Source of the DNA: Streptomyces tuirus
Lineage (GTDB): Bacteria > Actinomycetota > Actinomycetes > Streptomycetales > Streptomycetaceae
DNA length: 64,000 nt
Reading direction: 5' to 3'
Assembly: GCA_018195615.1 (NCBI GenBank)
Contig: JAGTPG010000001.1
Coordinates: forward strand, 496,001 to 560,000
Of this stretch, positions 1 through 11,899 are shown one piece after another. A program made the position numbers and the translations under genes. The notes under the pieces were generated by a model. That model searched no databases. It saw nothing but the letters and a program-made list of their open reading frames with translations, and had not been told where the DNA came from. Within the stretch, counting starts at the first letter, position 1, and the number at the start of each line of letters is the position of its first letter.

Positions 1-1236
1 GAGGATCCGGTGCTTCTGGAGCAGCGGCACCACGACCATCTGAGCGAACAGTCCCTTGCGCGCGGCCTGGAGCATGGCCCAGCGGCTGCGCAGCTTCAGC
101 GACTTCGGGCGGCCGAACTCGATGCCGATCATCAGCCCCCGGCCCCGGACGTCGGCGAGCATCTCGTACTTGTCGGTCAGCGCGTCCAGCCGGGATCTGA
201 GCAGCTCCCCGGTGGCGCGCACGCCCGCGACGATCTGCTCGTTCTCCATCACCGACAGCACCGCGAGGCCCGCCGCCATGGCCTGCGCGTTGGACCCGAA
301 GCTCGCCGAGTGGACCAGCACCCGGTCCATGGACGAGTAGACCTTCTTGAAGATCCAGTCCTTGCCGAGCGTGGCGCCCACCGGCACGTAGCCGCCGGAG
401 AGCGCCTTGGCCACGCACACCAGGTCGGGCTCCACGCCCTCCTCGTGCTGGTAGCCGTAGAAGTCGCCGGTCCGGCCGAGGCCCGTCTGCACCTCGTCGG
501 CGATGAGCAGCGCCTTGTGCCGGTGCAGCAGTTCCTGGGCGGCCGGCAGATACCCGGGCGGGGGCGCCAGCACGCCCTTGCCCTGGATCGGCTCCACGAT
601 CAGGGCGGCGACGTCGCCCTTCTTCAACTCCCGCGCCAGCGCGTCGAGATCGCCGAGCGGGATGGCCGTGTCGGGCAGCAGCGGGGCGAAGCCGTCGCGG
701 AAGCCGGACTCGCCGTTCACGGAGAGGGAGCCGGTGGTCAGGCCGTGGAAGGCGTGCGCGCAGTACAGGATCCTGGGCCGGCCGGTGACGAACCGGGCGA
801 ACTTCAGCGCGCCCTCCACCGCCTCGGTGCCGCTGTTGCCGAAGAACACCCGGTCCAGGTGCGGGCTGTGCGCGAGCAGCTTCTCGGCCAGCAGGCCGGG
901 CAGCGGCTGGCAGTCGAACCGGGTGAGGTCGGCGAGCTGCGCGTCCAGGACGTCGTGCAGCGCCTTGCGCACCACGGGGTGGTGGCGGCCCAGCCCCATC
1001 ACCCCGAACCCGGCGAGCATGTCCAGGTAGTCGTTGCCGTCCGCGTCGTAGAAGTAGGCGCCCTCGGCACGCTCGTAGACCTTGTCGAAGCCGATGGTGT
1101 GCAGCATGCGCGGGAGCTGGTGGTTGAGGTGCCGGGTGTGCAGCTCGTAGCGCTCGGCTCCGCGCTCGGCCAGCAGCTTGCCGAGGTCGAACGCCCCGGC
1201 CTGCGACGGCTCCGACGCGGATTCGGCGGTTGTCAT
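1..1236 (-). CDS. class III PLP-dependent aminotransferase of the hopanoid operon (partial)
   Basis: Fold-type I aminotransferase of the acetylornithine/4-aminobutyrate class. In hopanoid clusters this position is held by the enzyme thought to aminate the bacteriohopane side chain (HpnO-like), giving aminobacteriohopanetriol. The reading frame is open from the ATG at 1236 to the window edge (412 codons), so the C-terminus is missing. Visible are the phosphate-binding [16 protein letters not shown], the [12 protein letters not shown] motif before the cofactor, and [13 protein letters not shown], in which Lys at about residue 277 would form the Schiff base. The ATG overlaps the dxs stop as ATGA, so translation is coupled and it is the last gene seen of the operon. 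The family is clear. The hopanoid substrate is inferred from context, and an ordinary omega-amino acid transaminase remains possible. Confidence 0.88.
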   Translation of the reverse strand, partial: MTTAESASEPSQAGAFDLGKLLAERGAERYELHTRHLNHQLPRMLHTIGFDKVYERAEGAYFYDADGNDYLDMLAGFGVMGLGRHHPVVRKALHDVLDAQLADLTRFDCQPLPGLLAEKLLAHSPHLDRVFFGNSGTEAVEGALKFARFVTGRPRILYCAHAFHGLTTGSLSVNGESGFRDGFAPLLPDTAIPLGDLDALARELKKGDVAALIVEPIQGKGVLAPPPGYLPAAQELLHRHKALLIADEVQTGLGRTGDFYGYQHEEGVEPDLVCVAKALSGGYVPVGATLGKDWIFKKVYSSMDRVLVHSASFGSNAQAMAAGLAVLSVMENEQIVAGVRATGELLRSRLDALTDKYEMLADVRGRGLMIGIEFGRPKSLKLRSRWAMLQAARKGLFAQMVVVPLLQKHRIL

Positions 1237-3128
1237 TCCTGTGGCTCCTTGGACAGCTCTTCCTTGACGGCCAGGCTCGCGCTGATCCGTCCGGCGACCT
1301 CGACGGGTGTCAGGCCGATGTCGGCGAGCACTTCGCCGCGCTTGGCGTGGGCGAGGAACTGCTCCGGGATACCGAAGCGCCGTACCGGTACGTCGACCTC
1401 GGCGTCGCCCAGCGCCAGTGCCACGGCCGAACCGACCCCGGCGGCCCGGCTGTTGTCCTCGACGACGGCGACCAGCCGGTGCTCGGCGGCGAGCCACGGC
1501 AGCGCCGGGTCGACGGGCTTGACCCAGCGGGGGTCGACGACGGTGCAGCCGATGCCGCGGGCTTCGAGCAGTTCGGCGGCCTGGAGGCAGACCGGCGCCA
1601 TCACGCCCACGGCCACCAGGAGAACCCGCGGCTGAGAGGAACGGTGCAGCACGTCCAGTCCGCCCACCCGGTCGACCGCCGGGATCGACGGGCCGGCAGA
1701 CTCCTTCGGGAAGCGCAGCAGGGTCGGCGCGTCGTCCACGGCGACCGCCTCGCGCAACTGCAGGCGCAGTTGGTCGGCGTCGCGCGGCGCGGCGATCCTG
1801 AGGCCCGGGACGACCTGGAGGACGGACATGTCCCACATGCCGTTGTGGGAGGCCCCGTCGACGCCGGTGACACCGGCCCGGTCCAGGACGAAGGTCACCC
1901 CGCAGCGGTGCAGGGCCACGTCCATCAGGAGCTGGTCGAAGGCGCGGTTGAGGAAGGTGGCGTAGACGGCGACGACCGGGTGCAGGCCGCCCGTGGCCAG
2001 GCCCGCCGCGGACACGGCCGCGTGCTGCTCGGCGATGCCGACGTCCCACACCCGGTCGGGGAACCGCTCGGCGAACCTGCCCAGACCGACCGGGTGCAGC
2101 ATGGCGGCGGTGATCGCGACCACGTCGTCCCGTTCCTCGCCGATCCGCACGATCTCGTCGCCGAACACGGAGGTCCAGGAGGGGCCGCCGGCCGGGGAGA
2201 GCGGCTCGCAGGTCAGCGGGTCCATCACGCCGACGGTGTGGAAGTGGTCCTCCTCATGGGCGAGAGCCGGTTCGTAGCCGCGGCCCTTCTCCGTGAGGCA
2301 GTGGACGAGGACGGGCCCGTGGAAGCGTTTCGCGCGCCGCAGCGCGGACTCCACGGCCCCGATGTCGTGCCCGTCGATCGGCCCGAGGTACTTCAGACCC
2401 AGGTCCTCGAAGAGGCCCTGCGGGGCGAAGGCGTCCTTGAAGCCCTTCTTCGCGCCGTGCAGGGCCTCGTAGAGGGTGTTGCCGACCAGGGGCGTGCTCT
2501 GGAGCACGTCCTTGCCCCAGGCCAGGACCCGTTCGTAGCTGTCGGTGGTGCGCAGGGTGGCCAGGTGGTTGGCGAGGCCGCCGATGGTCGGGGCGTAGGA
2601 GCGTTCGTTGTCGTTGACGACGATGATCAGCGGGCGGTTCTTGGCGGCCGCGATGTTGTTCAGCGCCTCCCAGGCCATGCCGCCGGTGAGGGCGCCGTCG
2701 CCGATGACCGCGACGACGTGGCCCTTCTCCCCCTGCACCTGGCGGGCCTTGGCGAGCCCGTCGGCCCAGCCGAGCGCCGTGGAGGCGTGGCTGTTCTCGA
2801 TGACGTCGTGCTCGGACTCCTCACGCGAGGGGTAGCCGGACAGGCCGCCCTTGCCGCGCAGCTTGGAGAAGTCCTGGCGTCCGGTCAGCAGCTTGTGGAC
2901 GTAGGACTGGTGGCCGGTGTCCCACAGGATGCGGTCGACCGGCGACTCGAAGACCCGGTGCAGGGCGACGGTGAGCTCCACCACACCCAGGTTGGGCCCC
3001 AGATGGCCACCGGTCCTGGCGACCGCGTGCACCAGGAACTCCCTGATCTCTTCGGACAGTTCACCGAGTTGCGCTTCGGACAGCGCCCTCAGGTCGCGTG
3101 GTCCCCGGATGCTCTCCAGAATCGTCAC
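1233..3128 (-). CDS. dxs: 1-deoxy-D-xylulose-5-phosphate synthase
   Basis: Condenses pyruvate and glyceraldehyde 3-phosphate in a thiamine diphosphate-dependent reaction, the entry step of the MEP isoprenoid pathway. The 631-aa product is intact and of normal length. It shows the N-terminal [18 protein letters not shown] and [16 protein letters not shown] segments, the TPP/Mg motif [16 protein letters not shown] at about residue 155, and the conserved VGIAEQHA of the pyrimidine domain near residue 370. The start is GTG at 3128, preceded by a GAAGGGGG Shine-Dalgarno; ispG ends 27 bp upstream. Its place inside the hopanoid operon suggests a copy dedicated to raising C5 precursor supply for hopanoids; many streptomycetes carry a second dxs elsewhere, which cannot be judged here. 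Confidence 0.97.
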   Translation of the reverse strand: MTILESIRGPRDLRALSEAQLGELSEEIREFLVHAVARTGGHLGPNLGVVELTVALHRVFESPVDRILWDTGHQSYVHKLLTGRQDFSKLRGKGGLSGYPSREESEHDVIENSHASTALGWADGLAKARQVQGEKGHVVAVIGDGALTGGMAWEALNNIAAAKNRPLIIVVNDNERSYAPTIGGLANHLATLRTTDSYERVLAWGKDVLQSTPLVGNTLYEALHGAKKGFKDAFAPQGLFEDLGLKYLGPIDGHDIGAVESALRRAKRFHGPVLVHCLTEKGRGYEPALAHEEDHFHTVGVMDPLTCEPLSPAGGPSWTSVFGDEIVRIGEERDDVVAITAAMLHPVGLGRFAERFPDRVWDVGIAEQHAAVSAAGLATGGLHPVVAVYATFLNRAFDQLLMDVALHRCGVTFVLDRAGVTGVDGASHNGMWDMSVLQVVPGLRIAAPRDADQLRLQLREAVAVDDAPTLLRFPKESAGPSIPAVDRVGGLDVLHRSSQPRVLLVAVGVMAPVCLQAAELLEARGIGCTVVDPRWVKPVDPALPWLAAEHRLVAVVEDNSRAAGVGSAVALALGDAEVDVPVRRFGIPEQFLAHAKRGEVLADIGLTPVEVAGRISASLAVKEELSKEPQE

Positions 3129-3155
3129 GCTGGGCCCCCTTCGGATCCGTGCTGT

Positions 3156-4312
<1,157 letters not shown>

Positions 4313-4316
4313 GACA

Positions 4317-5339
4317 TCACTCCCTGTTTCCGGAGACCGTCTCGCGCATGGCGCGCAGGGACTCCTTCAGCGATCCCATGGTGGCGAGGACGGCCGTGGG
4401 CTCGTAGCCGCAGTGCGCCATGCAGTTGGCGCAGCGCGGGTCCTTGCCACGGCCGTACTGGTCCCAGTCGGTGTCCTCGACCAGCTCCCGGTACGTCGGC
4501 ACGTACCCGTCGCTCATCAGGTAGCAGGGGCGCTGCCAGCCGAAGAGCGAGTAGTTCGGGATCGCCCACGCGGTGCACGGGAAGTCGACCTTCCCCTCCA
4601 GGAAGTCCAGGAAGAGCGGGGAGTGGTTGAGCCGCCAGCGGCGCCGGTTGCCGCCGGCGAAGGCCTTCTTGAACAGTTCGCGGGTCTGCTCCACGCCCAG
4701 GAAGTGCTCCTGGTCGGGGGCCTTCTCGTAGGCGTAGGCGGGCGAGATCATCATCTCGTCGACCTGGAGGTCGTCGTTGAGGAAGTTCAAGACCTCGATG
4801 ACGGTCTGCGGGGTGTCGGTGTTGAAGAAGGTCGAGTTGGTGGTGACCCGGAAGCCACGACGCTTGGCCTCCTTGATGGCCTCCACCGCCTCGTCGAACA
4901 CGCCCTCCTTGGCCACCGACTCGTCGTGCCGCTCGCGCAGCCCGTCGATGTGCACCGCGAAGGCGAAATAGGGGGAGGGCCTGAACTGGTCCATCTTCTT
5001 GCGCAGCAGCATGGCGTTGGTGCACAGGAAGACGTACTTCCGCCTGGCCACCAGCTGACGCACGATCTCGTCGATCTGCGGGTGCATCAGGGGCTCGCCA
5101 CCGGCGATGGACACCATCGGTGCACCGGACTCCAGCACCGCCCCCACGGCCTGGGCGACCGGCATCCGCTGCTTGAGCACCCCGGCCGGATGCTGGATCT
5201 TGCCGCACCCCTCGCACTTGAGGTTGCAGGCGAACAGCGGCTCCAGCTCGACGATCAGCGGGAACTTGTCCCGCCGGCGGAGCTTCTGTTCAGCCAAGTA
5301 CGTAGCGACCTTGATGGACTGTCGGAGCGGCATGGCCAT
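4317..5339 (-). CDS. hpnH: adenosyl-hopene transferase, radical SAM protein HpnH
   Basis: Radical SAM enzyme that adds the adenosyl group to diploptene, giving adenosylhopane, the first extended hopanoid. The 340-aa product is intact. It has CxxxCxxC ([10 protein letters not shown]; Cys 38, 42, 45) for the 4Fe-4S cluster, the SAM-site segment [12 protein letters not shown], and a C-terminal cysteine group [13 protein letters not shown] typical of the HpnH/SPASM-like tail. A longer open frame exists upstream, but I chose ATG 5339 because it follows a near-perfect AGGAGGTGAG ribosome binding site. The start lies inside the last 50 bp of hpnG, so the two are probably translationally coupled. Confidence 0.95.
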   Translation of the reverse strand: MAMPLRQSIKVATYLAEQKLRRRDKFPLIVELEPLFACNLKCEGCGKIQHPAGVLKQRMPVAQAVGAVLESGAPMVSIAGGEPLMHPQIDEIVRQLVARRKYVFLCTNAMLLRKKMDQFRPSPYFAFAVHIDGLRERHDESVAKEGVFDEAVEAIKEAKRRGFRVTTNSTFFNTDTPQTVIEVLNFLNDDLQVDEMMISPAYAYEKAPDQEHFLGVEQTRELFKKAFAGGNRRRWRLNHSPLFLDFLEGKVDFPCTAWAIPNYSLFGWQRPCYLMSDGYVPTYRELVEDTDWDQYGRGKDPRCANCMAHCGYEPTAVLATMGSLKESLRAMRETVSGNRE

Positions 5340-5977
5340 CTGGCTCACCTCCTGGGAGCAGCAAGGAACGGTGCCATTCGTAGAAAGCGGGAAGGACGGC
5401 ACGAAGGACGCGGAAAGCCGATATTCCACCGCGCACTGTGCCGATCCGGACGAGTTCATGTTCTGGAGCGTCCACGACCACCCGGACGGCCGCAACCGGG
5501 CGCTCGCCCGCGCGCACGGCGCTCAGGAGCGTGGCAGCCGACTCCATGTCGACCGCGATCGCGCCGGTCGCGAGCAGGTCCGAGCGTTCGTGACCGCGCA
5601 CGACGTGGTCGGAGCCGGTGAGCGGCCCGGTGTGCACGGTCCGCCCGGGCACCGTCCTGACCAGCTCCTTGACCAGCAGGTCGGTCCCGACGCAGGCGAT
5701 CGTGGAGCGTGGGTCGCGGGTCTCCTCGGCGACGACCAGGTCACCGGGGTGCATACCCGGGGCGAGCCCCGCGCAGAAGCCGGTGGCCAGGACGGCGGCG
5801 TCGCGCAGGGCCGCCTCGGCGAGCATCCGGGTGACGGACCGCTCGGCCGCCGCCGGCCCCATGCCCGTGCGCAGCACGGTGACCGGCCCGCCCGCGCCGC
5901 CCCGCTCCCCGTGCGCAGGGCGAGCTGCTCGATGCCGAGCGCGCAGGCGATCAGCAGCGGGCGGGCTGGGTGCTCAT
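5290..5977 (-). CDS. hpnG: hopanoid-associated phosphorylase HpnG (two frameshifts)
   Basis: Nucleoside phosphorylase-type enzyme proposed to remove adenine from adenosylhopane, giving phosphoribosylhopane or ribosylhopane. The body (TGMGPAAAERS, ATGFCAGLAPGMHPGDLVV, GAIAVDMESAATL) is in one frame from about 5897 downwards. The N-terminus starts at ATG 5977, which overlaps the shc stop as ATGA, and needs one base restored at about 5960 (CCGCCCGCTGCTG, one C short) and one at about 5900 (G run) to join it. The restored length is 229 aa. The frame then runs 50 bp into hpnH before stopping at 5290; whether that overlap is genuine or reflects a further error near the end cannot be decided here. 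Confidence 0.88.
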
Positions 5978-7969
5978 CAGCTCCCCTTGCGCCGGTCGGC
6001 GAAGGGCTCTCCGTGGACGTACCGGCCGAGCGCGGTGAGCGGGAACACCTGCCGGTAGAGGTGGTAGTTGATCGAGAAGTCCCACGGGAAGCCCGTCCCC
6101 GTGAAGTACGGCTCGTCCCAGGAACCGTCCTCCCGCTGGGTGGCGGCGAGCCACTCGATGCCGCGTTCGACGGCCTTGGACTCGCGCTCGCCCGCCGCGA
6201 GCAGGGCCATCAGGGCCCAGGCCGTCTGGGAGGCGGTCGAGGCGCCCTTGCCGCTCCATTCCTCGACGTACTTGTAGGAGCGCAGGTCCTCGCCCCAGCC
6301 GCCGTCGTCGTTCTGGACGGACTCCAGCCAGGTCACGGCCCGGCGGATCGCCGGGTGCGCGGCGGGGAGGCCGGCGGCCACCAGGGCCGGTACGACGGAC
6401 CCGGTGCCGTAGACGTAGTTGACGCCCCAGCGCCCGAACCAGGAGCCGTCCGGTTCCTGCTCGGCCAGCAGCCACTCGATGCCGCGCCGGGTGCGCGGGT
6501 CGTGGGCGAGGCCCTCCACCGCCAGCATCTCGACGACGTGCGCGGTGACGTCGGCGGAGGGCGGGTCGATGACCTCGCCGAAGTCGCAGAACGGCAGCCG
6601 GTTCGGGAACGGGCTGGTGTTGTCGACGTCGAAGGCGCCCCACGCGCCGTTCTTCGACTGCATGCCGAGGGTCCAGCGCATCCCGCGCCCGACGGCCTTG
6701 TCCACGCGCCCCGGGTCGTGGTGGGTGATCCGGCGCAGTGCGAGGATCACCTCGGCGGTGTCGTCGATGTCGGGGTAGTTGTCGTTGTGGAACTCGAACG
6801 CCCAGCCCCCGGGCGGCAGTCCGGGCCGCTTCACGGACCAGTCGCCGGGCCGGACGATCTCCTCGCCCAGCATCCAGTCCGCCGCCTTCACCAACTGCGG
6901 GTGGTCGGCGGGCAGTCCGGCGTCGACGAGCGCGATGGCGGCGAGGCAGGTGTCCCACACGGGCGACTGACAGGCCTCGATCATCCGGGCCCCGTCCTCG
7001 CGCCACACGGCGAACCGGTCCAGGGATGCCAGCCCCTCACGCATCACGGGGTGCTGGAGGTCGTAGCCGAGCAGGTGCAGGGCGATGATGGAGTACACGG
7101 CCGGCGGCTGGATGCCGCCCCAGCAGCCGTCGTTCTCCTGCCGCTCGATGATCCAGCGGGCGGCGCTGCTCATGGCGGCTCTGCGCAGCTTGCGCGGCGC
7201 GACCCCGCGCAAGGCGTGCAGCCCTTGTCCAGGCGCTGGAAGGCGCCGTCCCAGCTGAACGCCGGGGCGAGCGGCTTGGGCGGGTTGGGGCGGTCCGGGT
7301 CGGTGTGCAGCTCGTCGAGCGGGAAGGGCGCGGGGCGTACCGGCCGCTTCGCGGAGACGATCGTCAGCGGGACGATGGTCTGCCGGGCCCAGCAGCCGAA
7401 GTCGTAGATGTTGAGCGGCACCCACTTCGGGAACCAGATGAGCTCCGGCGGGAGTTCGGGCAGGTCCTGCCACTTCCACCAGCCGAACAGGGCCAGCCAG
7501 ATCCGGGTGAAGACCCGGGCGGCGGCGATGCCGCCCTGCTCGCGGATCCAGGCGGAGGCCTTCGCCATGTGGGGCGCGTCGGGCGCGTCACCGGCCAGGC
7601 GGAGGGCGACGTACGCCTCGATGGTGGTGGAGAGTTCGCCCGGTCCGCCGTGGAAGGTGGCCCACGTGCCGTCCGCGCGCTGCTCGCCGCGGATGAAGAG
7701 CGCGGCGGCCTGCGTGGTCTTCTCGTCGCGGATGCCGAGGAACTGACGCAGGAGCAGGTCCTCGGCATCCATCGTGACGTTGGTCTCGAGGTCGCCCTTC
7801 CACCAGCCCTGGGCGTCCTGGCGGGAGAGCAGGAAGTCGGTGGCTCGCTGTGCGGCGCGTGCGGCGGCTTGTCGTACCCCGGCCGCCTCGGGGTCTCGAT
7901 GTCGTGTTCGCTGGCCGCGTCGGCGCGGGGTGGCAGGGCCCCGGTGCTTCCGTCGGTCGTCGCTGTCAT
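5977..7969 (-). CDS. shc: squalene-hopene cyclase (two frameshifts)
   Basis: Monotopic membrane enzyme that cyclises squalene to hopene and hopanol. The product contains the catalytic DxDDTA motif (YPDIDDTAEV), several QW-type repeats (for example DGSWFGRWGVNYVYGTG, DGGWGEDLRSY, DGSWDEPYFTGTG) and the N-terminal GWWKGDLETNVTMDAEDLLLR. Start ATG 7969 follows GAAGGGGAAGCC. Two single bases are missing: at about 7886 (CCCCGAGGCG for CCCCGGAGGCG, needed to read ETPEAAGVRQ) and at about 7223 (AAGGGCTGC for AAGGCGCTGC, needed to read LDKALHALRG). Restoring both gives 664 aa, the normal length, with all catalytic elements present, so I do not call a pseudogene. It is the central gene of the operon. 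Confidence 0.95.
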
Positions 7970-8091
7970 GGCTTCCCCTTCGTGCAGTGGTGCAAGGTGT
8001 GCAGCTGCTGTGGGTCCGCCGTCGGCCGGTGCTCTGGGGTGTCTCGCGGCACCGGCCGGCGACTACGCGAGGGCTATTCGACCGATAGTGA

Positions 8092-9165
8092 TCATCTCTT
8101 TCGTACGACGACGAAGTCGGCGAGTGCCGTGAACTGCGCCCGCACCCGGTCGGGCATGTCCACGTCGTCGAGGGCTTCGATGGCGATGGTGTGCTGTCGG
8201 CGTGCCTCGCCGGCGGTCCACTCGCGGCCTCCCGCCTCCTCGATGAGGGCGGCGCGGGCCGCGAACTCCTCCTCGGAGAAGTTCTCGAAGTCGCTGCTCT
8301 TGGCGTCGGCGGCGAGGATCTCGCCGAGCCGATCGGAGGCGGAGCCGCCCGCCGCGAGCGCGGCCACGACCGGCAGTGACTTCTTGCGCTGGCGCAGGTC
8401 GCTCCAGGTCTGCTTGCCGGTGGAGTCCGGGTCGCCCCAGATGCCGAGGAGGTCGTCGACGGCCTGGAAGGCGAGGCCCAGGTGATAGCCGTACCTCTCC
8501 AGGGCGTCGGCGGTGCGGTCGTCGGCGCCGCCGAGGACCGCACCGATGGAGCTGGCGCAGGCGAGCAGGGCGCCGGTCTTGTTGCCCTCCATCTCCAGGC
8601 ACTCCTCGACGGTGACGCGGTCGCGGTGCTCGTAGGAGATGTCCTGGGCCTGACCGTCGATCAGGGCGCGGGTGGCGGTGGTGAGACGGCGGGTGGCGCG
8701 GCCGGCCTCGACGGTGCCGAGCTCGAGGAGCACCTCACCGGCGAGGGCGAACAGGGCGTCGCCGACCAGGATGGCCTGGGCGGGGCCGTGCACCTTCCAC
8801 ACGGTGTCACGGTGGCGGCGCTGTTCGTCGCCGTCCATCAGGTCGTCGTGGAGGAGGGAGAAGTTGTGGACGAGTTCCACGGCGACGGCGCCGGGGATTC
8901 CGGTCTCGGGAGCGGCGGACATGACCTCGGCGGACAGCACGGCGAGGGCGGGGCGCACGGCCTTGCCGCCGTCGCCCTCGGCGGGCCTGCCCTGGGCGTC
9001 GATCCATCCGAAGTGGTAGGCGGCAACAGTGTCCATGGGAGGTGCCAGGCGGTCGATGGCCGCCCGCAGTACCGGCATGGCCAGGGTCCGGCCGCGCTCC
9101 AGGAGCGCGGTCACGTCCACCGCGGTCTCTCGAGCGGCCTTCGAGGCCGGGGGCACAGTGGGCAC
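8092..9165 (-). CDS. polyprenyl diphosphate synthase of the hopanoid cluster
   Basis: Trans-isoprenyl diphosphate synthase, which condenses IPP with allylic diphosphates. Here it most likely makes the farnesyl diphosphate used by HpnC/HpnD. The 357-aa protein is intact. It carries the first Asp-rich motif in LLHDDLMDGDEQRRH (about residue 115), the NKTGALL segment, and the second motif AFQAVDDLLGIWGD (about residue 245). The frame is open further upstream, but GTG 9165 is preferred because AGAGGAGAGACT sits just before it. It lies 65 bp after hpnE and 122 bp before shc. Chain length cannot be read from sequence; a longer-chain product is possible. Confidence 0.92.
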   Translation of the reverse strand: MPTVPPASKAARETAVDVTALLERGRTLAMPVLRAAIDRLAPPMDTVAAYHFGWIDAQGRPAEGDGGKAVRPALAVLSAEVMSAAPETGIPGAVAVELVHNFSLLHDDLMDGDEQRRHRDTVWKVHGPAQAILVGDALFALAGEVLLELGTVEAGRATRRLTTATRALIDGQAQDISYEHRDRVTVEECLEMEGNKTGALLACASSIGAVLGGADDRTADALERYGYHLGLAFQAVDDLLGIWGDPDSTGKQTWSDLRQRKKSLPVVAALAAGGSASDRLGEILAADAKSSDFENFSEEEFAARAALIEEAGGREWTAGEARRQHTIAIEALDDVDMPDRVRAQFTALADFVVVRKR

Positions 9166-9230
9166 AGTCTCTCCTCTTGTTGCGGTACCGAGGGTGCGGG
9201 GGCCGCCTGCCGCGCTGACCGGATCGAGCG

Positions 9231-10642
9231 TCACGCCGCCTCCTCGAACTCGAAGAGGCGGCGAGGGCGGGGCCTGCCCAGGGCGCCCAGCACGGCGTCC
9301 GCCGCACCGACTCCACTGCGGACCGCACTCTCCATGGTCGCGGGCCACCCCGTGGCGACCCACGCTCCGGCCAGGTAGAGGCCGGATGCCTTGGTGCGGG
9401 CGCCGGGCCTGAGGCGCCCGACGCCGGGGGTGGGAGCGAACGTCGCGGTGCGCTCCCGGGTGACGAAGAAGTCCCGCACTTCGGCGCCGCGAGTCAGTGG
9501 CAGGAGGCGCTCCAGTTCGGGCAGGTACCGCTCGCGCAGTGCGGCCACCGGCTCGTCGATCTCGTCCTGGGCCGCCGACTGGGACAGGGCGAGGTACTGC
9601 CCTTCGCGCAGCCCGGACGCCTCGGTCCGGTCGAAGACCCACTGCACCGGCGTGCCGAGGGCGGTGAGGAACGGCCGGGTCAGCACCTTCCGGTCGTACA
9701 CCACATGGACGTTGAGGATGGGCGCGGTGCCGATCTCCAGGAGCCGTTCGGGGCGTCGAGGGCACCGGCGGGCAGCAGGTCGTGGGCCTCGCGCTGCGGC
9801 ACGGCGAGCACCACCGCGTCGGCCTGCAGCGTCTCGCCGGGAACCTGGACGCTCCACCGGCCGTTCCCGCTTCGGGAGACGGAGGTGACGCGTGTACGGA
9901 CCTCGGTACGGACGCCCGCGGAGTCGAGCGCCTTGCGGGCCAGCCGGTCGTGCAGGTCGCCGAGCGGGACGCGCGCCCAGCCGATGTCGGCCGCGCCCGG
10001 GTCGGACAGCAGACCGGTCTTGAACACCATCGCGGCGAGCCCCAGGGAGGCGTCGCCCGCGACCGCGTTGAGGGTGGCGACCCCGACCAGGTCCCAGAGG
10101 GCCTCGACGGCGCGCGCCGACTGGCCGTGCGCGGCCAGCCAACTGCCGAAGTCCTGCGTGTCCAGGGCGGGATCGGCGAGGTCCAGTCCCTTGAGCGCGA
10201 GTGCGGCCCGGCCCACTTTGGCGCGGTCGGCGAGCGACAGGTGCGGGTAGGTGGCGAGGCTGCGGCCCAGGTGCAGGGGCACGGGCAGCGCGTCGCGTCG
10301 CAGCCTGCCGAGCCGGCGTCCCTCGGGTCGCGTGACGTCCAGGACGGGTACGTCGAGCCGGTCCTGCAGCGGAGCCAGCGCCGCGCCCTCGATACGGTCG
10401 AGGAACCAGCGGTAGGCGGTGCAGCAGCGCAGGTACACGTGCTGTCCGTTGTCGACGGTGAGCTCTCCGCGCCGGAACGAGAAGGCCAGGCCGCCGAGTC
10501 TCGGCCTGCCCTCCAGCAGGGTGACGCGCACTCCGGCGTCGGCGAGCGCGAGCGCGGTGGTGATGCCGGCGAGCCCGCCGCCCACCACGACGGCGTGCCG
10601 CCCGTCCGCGACCGGCCCCTGGGTCCGTGTGCCGTGGGTCAT
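9231..10642 (-). CDS. hpnE: hydroxysqualene dehydroxylase / squalene-associated FAD-dependent desaturase HpnE (one frameshift)
   Basis: FAD-dependent amine-oxidase/desaturase-fold enzyme that reduces hydroxysqualene to squalene, the third step of the HpnCDE route. The N-terminus shows the dinucleotide-binding AVVVGGGLAGITTALALADAG followed by LLEGRPRLGGLAFSF, and the C-terminus carries the FAD-family ending GLYLAGAWVATGWPATMESA. The halves lie in different frames, joined at about 9749, where GCCCCGAACGG lacks one G needed to read DAPERLLEIG. The restored protein is 470 aa. ATG 10642 overlaps the stop of the preceding 104-aa ORF as ATGA. Confidence 0.92.
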
Positions 10643-10953
10643 CGTGCACCCTCCCCTGAGCGTCGGACGTGCTGCTTGAACCGTGCACGACCGACCATCT
10701 CAGTCAGGGACGCCGCCCCGCACCGGAGGGTTGCCTGCCGCTTGTCTCCGACGGTGCCGAGGAGGGGGACGCCGGCGACCGCGAGGTGCTTCCGCCACCG
10801 GCCCCGGGCCGGCGGGTGCCCGGCCGCACGGCCAAGTCCCCGGCCGCGTGGTGACGCGCCGCACGGCAGGGCCCGGCCGCCGTGGGCGACGCCCCGGTTA
10901 CGGAGGCTCGCCGTTCCGCCGGTGGCCTGACCGTCGATCCGTTCGTTCGTCAC
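10639..10953 (-). CDS. small ORF of unknown function between hpnD and hpnE
   Basis: A 104-aa open frame that exactly bridges hpnD and hpnE. Its GTG start overlaps the hpnD stop (GTGA at 10953-10950) and its TGA overlaps the hpnE ATG (ATGA at 10642-10639). That double 4-base overlap, plus the lack of any other gene in the 307 bp, is the main reason to call it. The product is basic and low in complexity for its first two thirds (many Arg, Gly, Ala) and ends with a more protein-like segment, DKRQATLRCGAASLTEMVGR. No membrane segment or known domain is visible. The true start could be internal, leaving a peptide of about 40 aa. From memory similar short proteins accompany hpnE in other streptomycetes, but I cannot confirm that. 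Function unknown. Confidence 0.55.
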   Translation of the reverse strand: MTNERIDGQATGGTASLRNRGVAHGGRALPCGASPRGRGLGRAAGHPPARGRWRKHLAVAGVPLLGTVGDKRQATLRCGAASLTEMVGRARFKQHVRRSGEGAR

Positions 10954-11899
10954 GCACGCCTCCTGACGGTTCGTCGGGTCACATGGCGGGCGTCGAGGCC
11001 GGACAGGCCGCGTACGGCGACGTAGGCCTTCTCCCGGCCGGGCAGGGAGACACGGCCGCGCAGGACGGCTTCCGGGTCGCGCTCGATGCGGTCGAGGAGG
11101 CGGCGGTAGATGCCGGCCATGGCGGCGACACAGGCGCCGCTGCGCCGGTCGAGCATGGGGAGCAGGCGGTAGCCCTCGGCGAAAAGAGCGCGGGCCCGTC
11201 GCACTTCGAAGTGCACGAGGCCCGCGAAGTCGGAGCCCTCCGGTGGCCGTGGCCCGCTGAACCCGGCCGAGCAGCCGAACTTGGCGAGGTCGTCGGCGGG
11301 CAGGTAGGTACGCCCGCCCACGGCGTCCTCACGGATGTCCCTGAGAATGTTGGTGAGCTGCAGCGCGAGCCCGAGCGTGTCGGCATACTCGGGCGCGCGG
11401 TCGACGCCGCGCGCCCCCGGTTCCGTGCCGAACACGCCGAGCGAGAGGCGCCCGATGGCCCCGCCACACAGCGGCAGTAGACCTTCAGGTCGTCCCAGGT
11501 CTCGTAGGTCTCGCCGCGGACGTCCATCAGGACGCCGTCGATGAGCTCGTCCAGCCCGCCGAGCGGGATCGGGAAGTGCCCGGCGGCGTGCGTGAGGGCG
11601 ACGGCGACCGGGTCGATGTCGTCCTCGTCGACCGCGCCCTCGCGGATCCGGCCGAGCACCGCCCGGGTCTCCTCCAGCCGGGCGACCTTGACGTCGCCGG
11701 CGAGCGCGCCGTCGCCGATGTCGTCGACCCGCCGCGAGAACGCGTACAGCGCCGACATCGCACGGCGCTGGGGCGTCGGCAGCAGCCGGATGCCGTAGGC
11801 GAAGTTACGGGCCTGCCGCCCGGTGACGGCCTCGCAGTAGCTGTAGGCGGCGAGTACCGGTGGGGACGCGTGTGGTTCCGACTCCACGGTCCGGATCAC
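10950..11899 (-). CDS. hpnD: presqualene diphosphate synthase HpnD (one frameshift)
   Basis: Squalene/phytoene synthase family enzyme that couples two farnesyl diphosphates to presqualene diphosphate. The first Asp-rich motif lies in FSRRVDDIGDG (about residue 58) and the second in NILRDIREDAVGGRTYLP. These fall in different frames because of a base lost at about 11460: GCGGGGCCATC has four G where five are needed to read CVAGAIGRLSLG. The restored length is 316 aa. The start is GTG 11899 behind GAGGAGAGG, overlapping the restored hpnC stop as GTGA. Paired with HpnC and HpnE it makes squalene without a classical squalene synthase. Confidence 0.93.

Noticed and set aside
5340..5495. N-terminal extension of hpnH upstream of 5339
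   Set aside because: The extra residues are out-of-frame hpnG sequence and the strong ribosome binding site sits directly before 5339.
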